Shown piece after piece: positions 1 to 7,336 of a stretch of DNA of 25,587 bases; the stretch's first letter is position 1, and each line of letters starts with the position of its first letter. Source of the DNA: an uncultured Bacilli bacterium (lineage in GTDB: Bacteria > Bacillota_I > Bacilli_A > RF39 > UBA660); contig CANRAQ010000009.1 in NCBI GenBank assembly GCA_947628725.1, positions 1 through 25,587 of the forward strand. The letters run 5' to 3'. The notes below the pieces were generated by a model. It was given only the letters and a program-made list of their open reading frames with translations. It ran no database searches and was not told the origin of the DNA. The position numbers and the translations under genes are program-made.

Positions 1-22
1 AAAGCAAAAAATTGCTTTTTTT
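1..22 (+). terminator. Intrinsic terminator of an upstream gene
   Basis: AAAGCAA (1-7) pairs with TTGCTTT (12-18) around a 4-nt loop, followed by a run of T. It ends a plus-strand transcript that began left of the window. Its 3' arm also supplies the -35 of the next promoter. Confidence 0.7.
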
Positions 23-40
23 CTGTTATAATGTTATAAT
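12..40 (+). promoter_or_regulatory. Promoter of the RNase J-like gene
   Basis: TTGCTT (12-17), a 17-nt spacer and TATAAT (35-40) with an upstream TG (32-33), which makes an extended -10. A second TGTTATAAT lies directly before it (24-32). The gene has a good SD (AGAAAGGAG, 63-71) just before the ATG at 77. Confidence 0.75.
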
Positions 41-76
41 TAATAAGCATTAAGTCTAAAAAAGAAAGGAGTAAAT

Positions 77-1717
77 ATGAGTAAAATTAGGATATTTGCA
101 TTAGGTGGCCAAAATGAAATTGGTAAAAATATGTATGTAGTTGAAGTAAATAGTAATATATATGTATTTGATGCAGGATTAAAGTATGCAGATGATAAAT
201 TACTAGGTATAGATTACATAATACCAAATTATGACTATCTAATAGAAAATAAAGATAAAATAAAAGGTATATTTATAACTCATGGACATGATGAACAAGT
301 AGGGGCTATATCAAATATTTTAGTAGACATTCCTAATATTAAAATATATGGCGGTAAATTCACTTTAGAAATAATTAAACAAGATTTAGAAGAAAGTAAT
401 ATTAAGAATGCAAATTTAATAGAAATAAAGGCAAATAAAAAAATTGACTTTGGAAGTGAAAGCATTTTTCCAATACAGATGTCCCATTCAATACCAGATA
501 GTTTTTTATATGTTTTAAATACTAGTGATGGATCTATAGTATTTACTAGTAATTATATGTTTGATCCATCTATGGTAGGCCCTTACAGCACGGATATAGG
601 TAAATTAGCATATATTGGTAAACAAAATGTATTATGTTTAATGAATGAATCACTTTATGCTGAAAAGAAAGGTTTTACATCACCTAATCATAGAGCTAGT
701 TTAATGATTAGAGATATTATATCTGAAAACGAAGGTAGAATATTTTTTAATATTTTTGAAAATCAAATATATAGAATTCAGGAATTATTTAATGAAATAT
801 CTAAAACTGATAGAAATGTAGTAATAATGGGTAAGGCTTTAGAAAATATTATATTAAAAGGAATAGATTTAAAATATATAAATTTTAGTAAAGAAAAGAT
901 TAAATCTATAAGTCATGTAAAAGATGAAGGAATAATAGTTATTATATCTAATGAAAGAGAAAAACCATATTCAAGTTTAAAAAGAATACTTAGAAATTCT
1001 GATAAGTTTGTAACATTAAATGATAAAGATACTATAGTTATATTATCTCCAATATATTATGGAAGTGAAATAACTGCTACTAGAGTATTTGATAAAATAG
1101 CTAAAGTAGGATCAAAATTAATAATTTTATCTAAAAAGTTATTATCTCAACATTCTTCAAGTGAAGATATTATGCTTATGATAAATTTAATGAATCCAAA
1201 ATATTATTTTCCTGTTATAGGTGAATATAGACATCAAGTAGAAAACGCTATGTTAGCTAAAGAACTTAATATGAGTGAAGATAATATAATTTTAAATTTA
1301 AATGGAGAAGTTGCTACATTTATAGATGGAAATTATGTTGATACAGATGAAAAGGTACCAGTTGAAGACATATTAATCGATGGTAAGACAGCTGATATAG
1401 GAGATTTAGTATTAAAAGATAGAGATATGCTTAGTGATAGTGGAATAGTTATAGTAAATGCAAATATAGATAAAAAGACTAGAACTATAATAAACAAACC
1501 TAATGTATTAACTAAAGGATTTATATATGTAAAAGATAATATAGATATGATTAAAGAAGCAGAAAATATAGTTGGTACTACAATATTAGAAAATGTAAAA
1601 GAAAACTATATAGATTATAATAAATTAAAATTAGATATAAGAGATAGATTAGGTAAATATTTTTATAAAGAAACTGAATGTAAACCTATGATAATAATAA
1701 TAGTTCAAGAATTATAA
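77..1717 (+). CDS. RNase J-family protein with degenerate active site (RNase J2-like)
   Basis: This is a full-length RNase J architecture (546 aa; the family is about 555): metallo-beta-lactamase domain, beta-CASP insertion (about residues 200-360), then the C-terminal region. Family landmarks are clear: FALGGQNEIGKNMY at the N-terminus, SHSIPDS (136-142) and GEYRH (382-386). The metal site is eroded. The usual HxHxDH reads HGHDEQ (69-74), so the last Asp and His are Glu and Gln. The TGD motif reads TSN (157-159), the SDS/T motif reads MNES (189-192), and the first His of the HxSGH motif is Leu, with H359 kept. B. subtilis RNase J2 also has a weakened motif and partners RNase J1 in mRNA decay. 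I therefore infer a J2-type, poorly catalytic partner subunit. The gene stands alone, with its own promoter and a bidirectional terminator. Confidence 0.85.
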   Translation: MSKIRIFALGGQNEIGKNMYVVEVNSNIYVFDAGLKYADDKLLGIDYIIPNYDYLIENKDKIKGIFITHGHDEQVGAISNILVDIPNIKIYGGKFTLEIIKQDLEESNIKNANLIEIKANKKIDFGSESIFPIQMSHSIPDSFLYVLNTSDGSIVFTSNYMFDPSMVGPYSTDIGKLAYIGKQNVLCLMNESLYAEKKGFTSPNHRASLMIRDIISENEGRIFFNIFENQIYRIQELFNEISKTDRNVVIMGKALENIILKGIDLKYINFSKEKIKSISHVKDEGIIVIISNEREKPYSSLKRILRNSDKFVTLNDKDTIVILSPIYYGSEITATRVFDKIAKVGSKLIILSKKLLSQHSSSEDIMLMINLMNPKYYFPVIGEYRHQVENAMLAKELNMSEDNIILNLNGEVATFIDGNYVDTDEKVPVEDILIDGKTADIGDLVLKDRDMLSDSGIVIVNANIDKKTRTIINKPNVLTKGFIYVKDNIDMIKEAENIVGTTILENVKENYIDYNKLKLDIRDRLGKYFYKETECKPMIIIIVQEL

Positions 1718-1721
1718 ACAA

Positions 1722-1744
1722 AAAACGACTTTTAAGGTCGTTTT
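1722..1744. terminator. Bidirectional terminator between convergent genes
   Basis: AAAACGAC (1722-1729) and GTCGTTTT (1737-1744) form an 8-bp stem with A-rich and T-rich arms, so it works on either strand. It serves the RNase J-like gene and the convergent ATPase gene, whose stop codon touches it. Confidence 0.8.
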
Positions 1745-3180
1745 CATTTGAATAAATTTTTCCATATAGAATTTCCAATTTTTCTACCTAGAGTGCTCAT
1801 AGTTTGATTTGTTAATTTATCTACTGCTTTTTCAAGTTTAGTTTCTGAATTTTTCTTAGATTTACTATTTTTAGTTTTATCTATTTCCTTTTTATCATCT
1901 TTCATATTACTAATTTTATCAAAAGCAGAATCTATATTTTCTAAATTTTTATATTTTTCGTAAAATCTACTATTATATATAACATTTTTTCTAGTTATAT
2001 CATCGATAGTTCCTATTTTACTTTGAGGAGGTAATATAGTTACTTTTTCTACTATACTTATTTGTCCATCCTCATTTTGTGTAGATGTAAGTGCTTCACC
2101 AGTTGCTAGGGTAGAAATAGCTTCTTTTGTATTAAATTTATCGTTTTCTCTAAATGAATTTGCAGCCGCATTTATTGCCTTTTCATCATTTTTTGTATAG
2201 TATCTAAGAACATGTTGAATTCTATTACCAAGCTCTGACAATATTTCATCTGGTATATCACTAGGACTTTGTGAAATAAAATATAATCCTATACCTTTAG
2301 ATCTAATAAGTTTAACTATTTGTATAATTTGTTTTATCATATGATTAGGCATATTTGAAAAAATTAAATGTGCTTCATCAATGAAAAATACAAGTTTAGG
2401 TTTAGGTAAATCTCCAACTTCAGGCATTATAGAATATAATTCATTTAATATCCAAACTAACATTGTAGAATATAATGTAGGATATTTAAATAATGTAGTT
2501 GAATCTATTATATTTATATATCCATTACCAGTTTCTGAATCAAAATGTATAAAATCTCTTATATCTAATTCAGGTTTTCCAAAAAAACTATTAATATTTT
2601 CTTCTTCTAGAGTAAGTATTCCTCTTTGAATTGCTCCTACACTTTGACTAGTTATATTTCCATAATTTACGCTATAATCCTGTCTTTTATTTAAGACATA
2701 TGTAAGCATAGATCTTAAATCCTTTAAATCTACAAGTTCTAAATTTTCATCTTCAGCAATTTTAAATATTATAGTTAATACACCTTCTTGAACATCAGTC
2801 AAATCTAACATTCGTGAAAGTAACTTTGGACCCAATTTAGATATAGTAGTTCTAATAGGTATACCATTACCATATAAATCCCAAAATTCTGTAGGAAATT
2901 TTCTTAAATTAAAATCTTTTAAGTTTAATTTTTCAATTCTATCACTTATATTTTCATTCATTGTACCTGCTTCACACATACCTGATAGGTCACCTTTAAC
3001 ATCAATTACTATTGAAGGTATACCAGCTTCAGAAAAACTTTCGGCAAGAACTTTTAAAGTGATAGTTTTACCACTACCTGATGCACCACTTATTATACCG
3101 TGTCTATTTACCATTTTAGGTAATATATAAGCATCATATTCATCATTTTTTCCAAACAATATTTTTTCATTAAAATACAT
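1744..3180 (-). CDS. HerA-like P-loop ATPase, DUF853 (YjgR) family
   Basis: This 478-aa protein is of the HerA/FtsK-type ATPase superfamily, closest by eye to the DUF853 proteins (E. coli YjgR). Walker A is GASGSGKT (about 32-39) and Walker B is LVFFIDEAH (about 263-271). Other family-typical stretches are VIDVKGDLSG and NRIQHVLRYYTKND. The last 50 residues start with a Lys-rich linker and end with the family's GRxIGxxI-type tail (GRKIGNSIWKNLFK). HerA proteins pump or remodel DNA, but DUF853 members have no settled role and no nuclease gene (NurA) lies nearby. I chose the ATG at 3180 because AAGGTG lies about 7 nt upstream; a GTG at 3189 is in frame but falls within that SD. It is transcribed divergently from ftsA. 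Confidence 0.82.
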   Translation of the reverse strand: MYFNEKILFGKNDEYDAYILPKMVNRHGIISGASGSGKTITLKVLAESFSEAGIPSIVIDVKGDLSGMCEAGTMNENISDRIEKLNLKDFNLRKFPTEFWDLYGNGIPIRTTISKLGPKLLSRMLDLTDVQEGVLTIIFKIAEDENLELVDLKDLRSMLTYVLNKRQDYSVNYGNITSQSVGAIQRGILTLEEENINSFFGKPELDIRDFIHFDSETGNGYINIIDSTTLFKYPTLYSTMLVWILNELYSIMPEVGDLPKPKLVFFIDEAHLIFSNMPNHMIKQIIQIVKLIRSKGIGLYFISQSPSDIPDEILSELGNRIQHVLRYYTKNDEKAINAAANSFRENDKFNTKEAISTLATGEALTSTQNEDGQISIVEKVTILPPQSKIGTIDDITRKNVIYNSRFYEKYKNLENIDSAFDKISNMKDDKKEIDKTKNSKSKKNSETKLEKAVDKLTNQTMSTLGRKIGNSIWKNLFK

Positions 3181-3202
3181 AATAGTCACCTTACCTAATA
3201 AA

Positions 3203-3231
3203 AATATATAAAATTATAAATTAAAAGTCAA
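3203..3231 (-). promoter_or_regulatory. Promoter of the HerA-like ATPase gene
   Basis: On the minus strand, TTGACT (3226-3231), a 17-nt spacer and TATATT (3203-3208). It is back to back with the ftsA promoter. Confidence 0.65.
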
Positions 3232-3267
3232 TATGTTAGAAATATTTTCCAAATATATAAAAAAACT

Positions 3268-3296
3268 TTTACATTTTAACAAAATTATAGTATAAT
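3268..3296 (+). promoter_or_regulatory. Promoter of ftsA-ftsZ
   Basis: TTTACA (3268-3273), a 17-nt spacer and TATAAT (3291-3296), about 27 nt before the ftsA start. No other promoter is seen between ftsA and ftsZ. Confidence 0.75.
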
Positions 3297-3322
3297 AATA
3301 AATAGATTGTAGAGATGGTAAT

Positions 3323-4564
3323 ATGAAACATATTTATACGAGTCTTGATATCGGTTCTAATACTATAAAAATAGTTGTATGTGAATTATATCAAAATAAA
3401 TTAAATGTACTAGCAGCATCATCCTTTAAATCTAAAGGTATAAAAAAGGGATTGATAACCGATGTAGATTTAGCTAAGCAATCAATTAAATCTGCTTTTA
3501 ATGAAGTAGAAGATATGCTTGGTATTAAAATTAAAAAAATAATTACATCTGTTCCTTCTTTTAATGCAGAATATAACATTATAAAAGGTAATATAAAAAT
3601 AGATGGAGATTATAATGTAACTAGTGAAGATATAATGAAAGTTCTAGAAGTAGCAGTCAAGAATAACCCTTATACATTAAGAGAAATGGTTACAGTATTG
3701 CCAATTGATTATTCATTAGATGATAAAGCATTTATAAAAAATCCTAAAGGAATGAAAGGTGAAAATTTAGGATGTAGAGCTGTTATGGTAACTGCACCTA
3801 AAAAAAGTGTTTATTCAGTTATTGGACTTTTAGAAGATATAGGTTTAGAAGTCGTAGATATATCTATTAATAATATCGGAGACTTATATTCATTTAACAA
3901 TAATAATTTTGCGGATAAAGTAGGAGCAATTGTAAATATTGGCCATGATACTACAAGCGTTTCATTATACAATAAGAGTATACTTGTAAAAAGTAGTATA
4001 ATAAACATGGGTGGAAAAAATATAGATAATGATATTTCTTATATGTTTAAAGTAGATATTCCAACTTCTACAAATTTAAAATTAAAATTTGCATTAGCCC
4101 ATAAAAAAAATGCTAATGTCAATGATATAATAGAAGTTAAAAACGCAGTAGAAAATAGTTTTAAAATAAATCAATTTGATATATCAGAAGTAGTTCAATC
4201 TAGGATAGAAAATATCTTAGAAGAAGCAAAAAAAGAAATTAATGTATTGACAAGTAGAAAAATTGATTATATCATTATAACAGGTGGTACTAGCAATATG
4301 CCAGGATTTGAATATGTCGTTAAAGATATATTTGGTGAAAATGCTAATATCGGTAACATAAAGATGTTAGGTATAAGAGATAATATATATTCATCTTGTG
4401 TTGGAAATATAGTATACTTCATAAGTAAATTAAAATTAAAAGATATGGATTTTACTATGATAAGTGATGATGAAATGTATCAATATTCTTCAGCAAATAT
4501 AAAGAAGTTAAGTACATCAGATTCAATGCTAGGGAAAATATTTGGATTTTTCTTTAGCGAATAG
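3323..4564 (+). CDS. ftsA: Cell division protein FtsA
   Basis: FtsA is the actin-like membrane anchor of the Z-ring. The protein (413 aa) has the actin-fold phosphate loops: SLDIGSNTIKIVV (7-19), a second Gly/Asp loop IVNIGHDTTSVSLY, and the adenosine motif IITGGTSNMPG (about 317-327). Between the first two lies an SHS2-like insertion (TVLPIDYSLDD, GLEVVDISINNIGDLY). The last dozen residues (MLGKIFGFFFSE) form the amphipathic helix that attaches FtsA to the membrane. The SD is weak (GATGG before ATG 3323), whereas ftsZ, 11 nt downstream, has a strong one; this fits more FtsZ than FtsA being made from one message. The gene order ftsA-ftsZ is that of most Bacillota; the upstream dcw genes (mur, ftsQ) are not here. 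Confidence 0.95.
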   Translation: MKHIYTSLDIGSNTIKIVVCELYQNKLNVLAASSFKSKGIKKGLITDVDLAKQSIKSAFNEVEDMLGIKIKKIITSVPSFNAEYNIIKGNIKIDGDYNVTSEDIMKVLEVAVKNNPYTLREMVTVLPIDYSLDDKAFIKNPKGMKGENLGCRAVMVTAPKKSVYSVIGLLEDIGLEVVDISINNIGDLYSFNNNNFADKVGAIVNIGHDTTSVSLYNKSILVKSSIINMGGKNIDNDISYMFKVDIPTSTNLKLKFALAHKKNANVNDIIEVKNAVENSFKINQFDISEVVQSRIENILEEAKKEINVLTSRKIDYIIITGGTSNMPGFEYVVKDIFGENANIGNIKMLGIRDNIYSSCVGNIVYFISKLKLKDMDFTMISDDEMYQYSSANIKKLSTSDSMLGKIFGFFFSE

Positions 4565-4575
4565 AGGAGGAAAAT

Positions 4576-5667
4576 ATGTTTGGATTAGAAATGGATCAAG
4601 TAGCAAAAATAAAGGTTATTGGTGTCGGTGGAGGCGGTAATAACGCTGTAAATCGTATGATAGAATCAGGAGTTAAAGGTGTTGAATTTATAGTTGCTAA
4701 TACCGACTTACAAGTTTTAAATGTGTCAAAGGCTCCAACTAAAATACAAATTGGTGAGAATTTAACTGGTGGTCGTGGTGCAGGAGCTAAACCTGAAATA
4801 GGTAGAGAGGCCGCACTTGAAAGTAAAAAAGAAATAGAAGAAGCTCTAGCAGGTGCTGATATGGTATTTGTAACTTGCGGTATGGGTGGAGGAACTGGTA
4901 CAGGTGCTGCTCCAGTTATTGCCAATATTGCTCAAGAATTAGGTGCTTTAACTGTAGGTATAGTAACTAAACCATTCTCATTTGAAGGTAAAAGAAGAAT
5001 GGAACAAGCCGTAGAGGGACTTGAAGAATTAAAGAAAAATGTAGACACTTTAATAGTAATTCCAAATGATAGATTAAGAGAAATAATAGATAAATCTACA
5101 CCACTTTTAGAATCATTTAAAGAAGTAGACAATGTTCTTAGAAGAGGTGTTCAATCTATATCAGATTTAATAGCAGTAGCTGGTTTAATAAATCTTGACT
5201 TTGCCGATGTAAAAACAGTAATGGAAAAACGCGGAAAAGCATTAATAGGTATTGGTATTGGAGTAGGTGAAAATAGAGCAACTGAAGCTGCACTACAGGC
5301 TATATCTAGTCCATTACTTGAAACTAGTATAAGTGGCGCTACAGATGCTATTATAAATGTTACTGGTGGAAACAATTTAACATTATTTGAAGTAGAAGAG
5401 GCTGTAGATATTATAAGACAAAATGCTAGAACAGATGTAAATACTATATTTGGTGCAGTTATAAATGAAAATTTAAATGATGAAATTATTGTTACAGTAA
5501 TTGCTACAGGATTTGATGATGATCAAAAACAAGTTGAAACTACTAGAGTTGAGCAAAATGCTAATCAAACACATAATATATCTTCAAGAGATAAAATGGC
5601 AAATGAAGAAGACGATGATAATGATGATATAATTCCTTCTTTCTTAAGAAGAAGAGGATCTTTCTAA
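4576..5667 (+). CDS. ftsZ: Cell division protein FtsZ
   Basis: FtsZ is the tubulin-like GTPase that forms the division ring. The protein is 363 aa. The nucleotide-binding start is VIGVGGGGNNAVNRM (14-28), the tubulin signature GGGTGTGAAP is at 104-113, and the T7 synergy loop NLDFADV is present. A short acidic linker leads to the conserved C-terminal peptide IIPSFLRRR, which binds FtsA. The SD GAGGAGG sits directly upstream of the ATG, and the gene is co-transcribed with ftsA. Base use is slightly more conservative (more GGT and GCT codons) than in neighbouring genes, as expected for a highly expressed gene. Confidence 0.98.
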   Translation: MFGLEMDQVAKIKVIGVGGGGNNAVNRMIESGVKGVEFIVANTDLQVLNVSKAPTKIQIGENLTGGRGAGAKPEIGREAALESKKEIEEALAGADMVFVTCGMGGGTGTGAAPVIANIAQELGALTVGIVTKPFSFEGKRRMEQAVEGLEELKKNVDTLIVIPNDRLREIIDKSTPLLESFKEVDNVLRRGVQSISDLIAVAGLINLDFADVKTVMEKRGKALIGIGIGVGENRATEAALQAISSPLLETSISGATDAIINVTGGNNLTLFEVEEAVDIIRQNARTDVNTIFGAVINENLNDEIIVTVIATGFDDDQKQVETTRVEQNANQTHNISSRDKMANEEDDDNDDIIPSFLRRRGSF

Positions 5668-5697
5668 AAACTGTTATGACTTATAATAGTTTTTTTC
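5668..5697 (+). terminator. Terminator of ftsA-ftsZ
   Basis: AAACTGTTAT (5668-5677) pairs with ATAATAGTTT (5683-5692; one G-U pair) and is followed by T residues. It closely resembles the terminator after the next gene (6794-6822). Confidence 0.8.
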
Positions 5698-5722
5698 TTA
5701 CATTGTAGGATTTTATAAAATG

Positions 5723-5731
5723 TGTTAAAAT
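5723..5731 (+). promoter_or_regulatory. Extended -10 promoter of the repeat-protein gene
   Basis: TGtTAAAAT (5723-5731). The -35 is poor (TTGTAG, 5703-5708, 17 nt upstream). The gene's SD (ATAGGAGGG, 5737-5745) is one of the strongest in the window. Confidence 0.5.
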
Positions 5732-5751
5732 AAGATATAGGAGGGTTATGT

Positions 5752-6795
5752 ATGAATAATGTAGATGATTTATATAATAATATATGGAAAAAAATAGAGG
5801 CATTTAAAGAAAAATATGGTAATAAAGCAACTATTAATAATTTTGAACAAGATATTTTAGATTCAAAAAATCCATGGTTATGTTGTTGGTTTGCTCGTTA
5901 TATTGAAGGATCTAACAAAAAAGCACTAGAACAAGTGGTAATAGATGGTAAAGAACCTAGATTATGTTATAAATTTGCTCGTGATGTAAATGGAGCTGAC
6001 ATTAAAGCACTAGAACAAGCGGTAATTGAAAGTAAAGATGCTCATTGGTGTTTTTGGTTTGCTTATGATATAGAAGGGGCAGACATTGAAAAATTAGAAC
6101 AAGCAGTTATAGAAAGTAAACACTTGGCATATTGTTGTGATTTTGCTGAAGGTGTAAAAGGAGCAGATATTGAAAAACTAAAACAAGTTGTGGTAGAAAG
6201 TAAAAAACCAGGATATTGTTATGAATTTGCTAGTAATATGAGATTCAGAAATGTAAATATTGATGATCTGAAACAAGTTATAATAGAAAGTAAAGATCCT
6301 AGATGCTGTTATCTCTTCGCTAGTTATGCAGGAGGTTCTAACAAAAAAGAATTAGAACAAATAGTAATAGAAAGTAAAGATCCTGAATATTGTTATAAAT
6401 TTGCTAAAGATGTATATGGTGCAGACAAAAAAGCATTAGAGCAAGTTGTAATTGAAAGTAGAGATCCTGAATGGTGTTATGAATTTGCTCGTTATATTGA
6501 AGGATCTAACAAAAAAGCATTACAACAAATAGTAATTGAAAGTAAAAATCTTGAATGGTGTTATAAATTTGCTCGTGATGTAGAAGGAGCTAACAAAAAA
6601 GCATTACAACGAATAGTAATAGAAAGTAAAAATCTTGAATATTGTTATCTCTTTGCTCGTGATGTAGAAGGAGCTGACAAAAAAACATTAAGCAATTTAG
6701 TAATACAGTTTTCTAAATCTTATGAACTATCTGAAGAACAATTAAATTTTGTAGAAATAAAGCAAAAGATTTTATCTTTAAAAAATAATAATTAA
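5752..6795 (+). CDS. Unknown protein of ten 28-residue Cys-containing repeats
   Basis: The function is not recognised. The 347-aa protein has a 37-residue N-terminal lead, ten tandem repeats (residues 38-319) and a short helical tail. Every repeat is 28 residues except the fifth (150-179), which is 30. Typical units read SKDPEYCYKFAKDV then YGADKKALEQVVIE, a pattern that predicts two short helices per unit and hence an alpha-solenoid scaffold. The core C-x-x-F-A is present in all ten units, with Cys 44, 72, 100, 128, 156, 186, 214, 242, 270 and 298. There is no signal peptide or TM segment, so a cytoplasmic location is likely. I have the impression that relatives of this repeat (often with Ala or Tyr in place of Cys) occur in gut bacteria and phages, but cannot verify it. 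A second ATG (5748) is out of frame; the SD supports 5752. The gene is monocistronic, with its own promoter and terminator. Confidence 0.85.
   Translation: MNNVDDLYNNIWKKIEAFKEKYGNKATINNFEQDILDSKNPWLCCWFARYIEGSNKKALEQVVIDGKEPRLCYKFARDVNGADIKALEQAVIESKDAHWCFWFAYDIEGADIEKLEQAVIESKHLAYCCDFAEGVKGADIEKLKQVVVESKKPGYCYEFASNMRFRNVNIDDLKQVIIESKDPRCCYLFASYAGGSNKKELEQIVIESKDPEYCYKFAKDVYGADKKALEQVVIESRDPEWCYEFARYIEGSNKKALQQIVIESKNLEWCYKFARDVEGANKKALQRIVIESKNLEYCYLFARDVEGADKKTLSNLVIQFSKSYELSEEQLNFVEIKQKILSLKNNN
5863..6708 (+). repeat. Tandem 84-bp coding repeat, ten units
   Basis: The ten units are in frame with the repeat protein; unit 5 carries 6 extra bases. Some units are nearly identical at DNA level. 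The 36 bases at 5890-5925 recur exactly at 6484-6519, seven units away, and units 9 and 10 (6541-6708) also match closely. That implies recent duplication or gene conversion within the array. Confidence 0.9.
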
Positions 6796-6822
6796 ACTAT
6801 TATAAATTCTAATAGTTTTTTT
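6794..6822 (+). terminator. Terminator of the repeat-protein gene
   Basis: AAACTATTA (6794-6802) pairs with TAATAGTTT (6810-6818), followed by T residues. The 5' arm overlaps the stop codon, and the T-run abuts the -35 of the pilin promoter. Confidence 0.8.
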
Positions 6823-6823
6823 C

Positions 6824-6852
6824 TTGACTAAATATTGATTGTTTTATATAAT
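6824..6852 (+). promoter_or_regulatory. Strong promoter of the pseudopilin gene
   Basis: TTGACT (6824-6829), a 17-nt spacer and TATAAT (6847-6852): one mismatch from the SigA consensus. Confidence 0.8.
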
Positions 6853-6875
6853 AATTAAAGAAAGTAGATGGATAT

Positions 6876-7271
6876 ATGAAAAAAGGATTTACATTAGTTG
6901 AATTACTTGCTGTTATAGCTATATTAGGTATTTTAGCATTAATTGCTATACCAATTACTAATAAAATTGTAAATAATACTAGGGAAGATTCTATGAAAAT
7001 AAGTGTTAAACATTATATCGATGATGTACAAATAGAAATAGCAAATAAAGATATTGATACAGATAATGTAATGGATGGTACTTATTTAATAACTAATGGT
7101 GGTAAAGCTATTGTTAAGGATGATATAACTATTGAACTTACATATAAGGGTACACCATTAAGTGAAGGTACTTTAGTAGTTGAAAATGGTATAGTAAAAA
7201 ATATAATAGATGGTAAAATAAGTAAATGGAAAGTTAAAATTGAATCAGGTGAAATAAAATTATATAGATAG
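6876..7271 (+). CDS. Orphan type IV pseudopilin-like protein (prepilin N-terminal motif)
   Basis: The 131-aa protein starts MKKG-FTLVE, the exact prepilin peptidase site: cleavage after Gly4, N-methyl-Phe at +1 and Glu at +5. A hydrophobic helix follows (residues 5-29, LLAVIAILGILALIAIPI). The C-terminal part (about 50-131) looks like a small beta-rich head (DGTYLITNGGKAIVKDD, GTLVVENGIVKNI). Relatives assemble into competence (ComG) or type II secretion pseudopili, or act as anchored surface proteins after processing. No ATPase, platform protein or prepilin peptidase is in the window, so its partners must be elsewhere and ComGC/ComGD identity cannot be assigned. The SD is modest (GATGG) but the promoter is very strong. 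Confidence 0.85.
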   Translation: MKKGFTLVELLAVIAILGILALIAIPITNKIVNNTREDSMKISVKHYIDDVQIEIANKDIDTDNVMDGTYLITNGGKAIVKDDITIELTYKGTPLSEGTLVVENGIVKNIIDGKISKWKVKIESGEIKLYR

Positions 7272-7288
7272 AGTCTTAGGACTCTTTT
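7270..7288 (+). terminator. Short terminator after the pseudopilin gene
   Basis: AGAGTC (7270-7275), loop TTAG, GACTCT (7280-7285), then only three further T residues. The stem overlaps the stop codon. The short T-run suggests partial read-through into fhs. Confidence 0.55.
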
Positions 7289-7312
7289 ATAGTAATTTTA
7301 AATTATAAATGA

Positions 7313-7318
7313 TATAAT
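7313..7318 (+). promoter_or_regulatory. -10 element upstream of fhs
   Basis: TATAAT (7313-7318), 19 nt before the chosen start; the -35 region is poor (TAGTAA at 17-nt spacing). Confidence 0.45.
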
Positions 7319-7336
7319 ATATTTATGGAGGCATAT

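Noticed and set aside
4596..5375. Minus-strand ORFs across ftsZ of up to 109 codons
   Set aside because: They are antisense shadows of a conserved gene, with no SD and low-complexity Pro/Ala/Ser translations caused by Gly-rich ftsZ codons.
5863..6708. Regular 84-bp repeats as a CRISPR array
   Set aside because: The repeats are contiguous, in frame and coding, with no spacers; they encode a 28-residue protein repeat.
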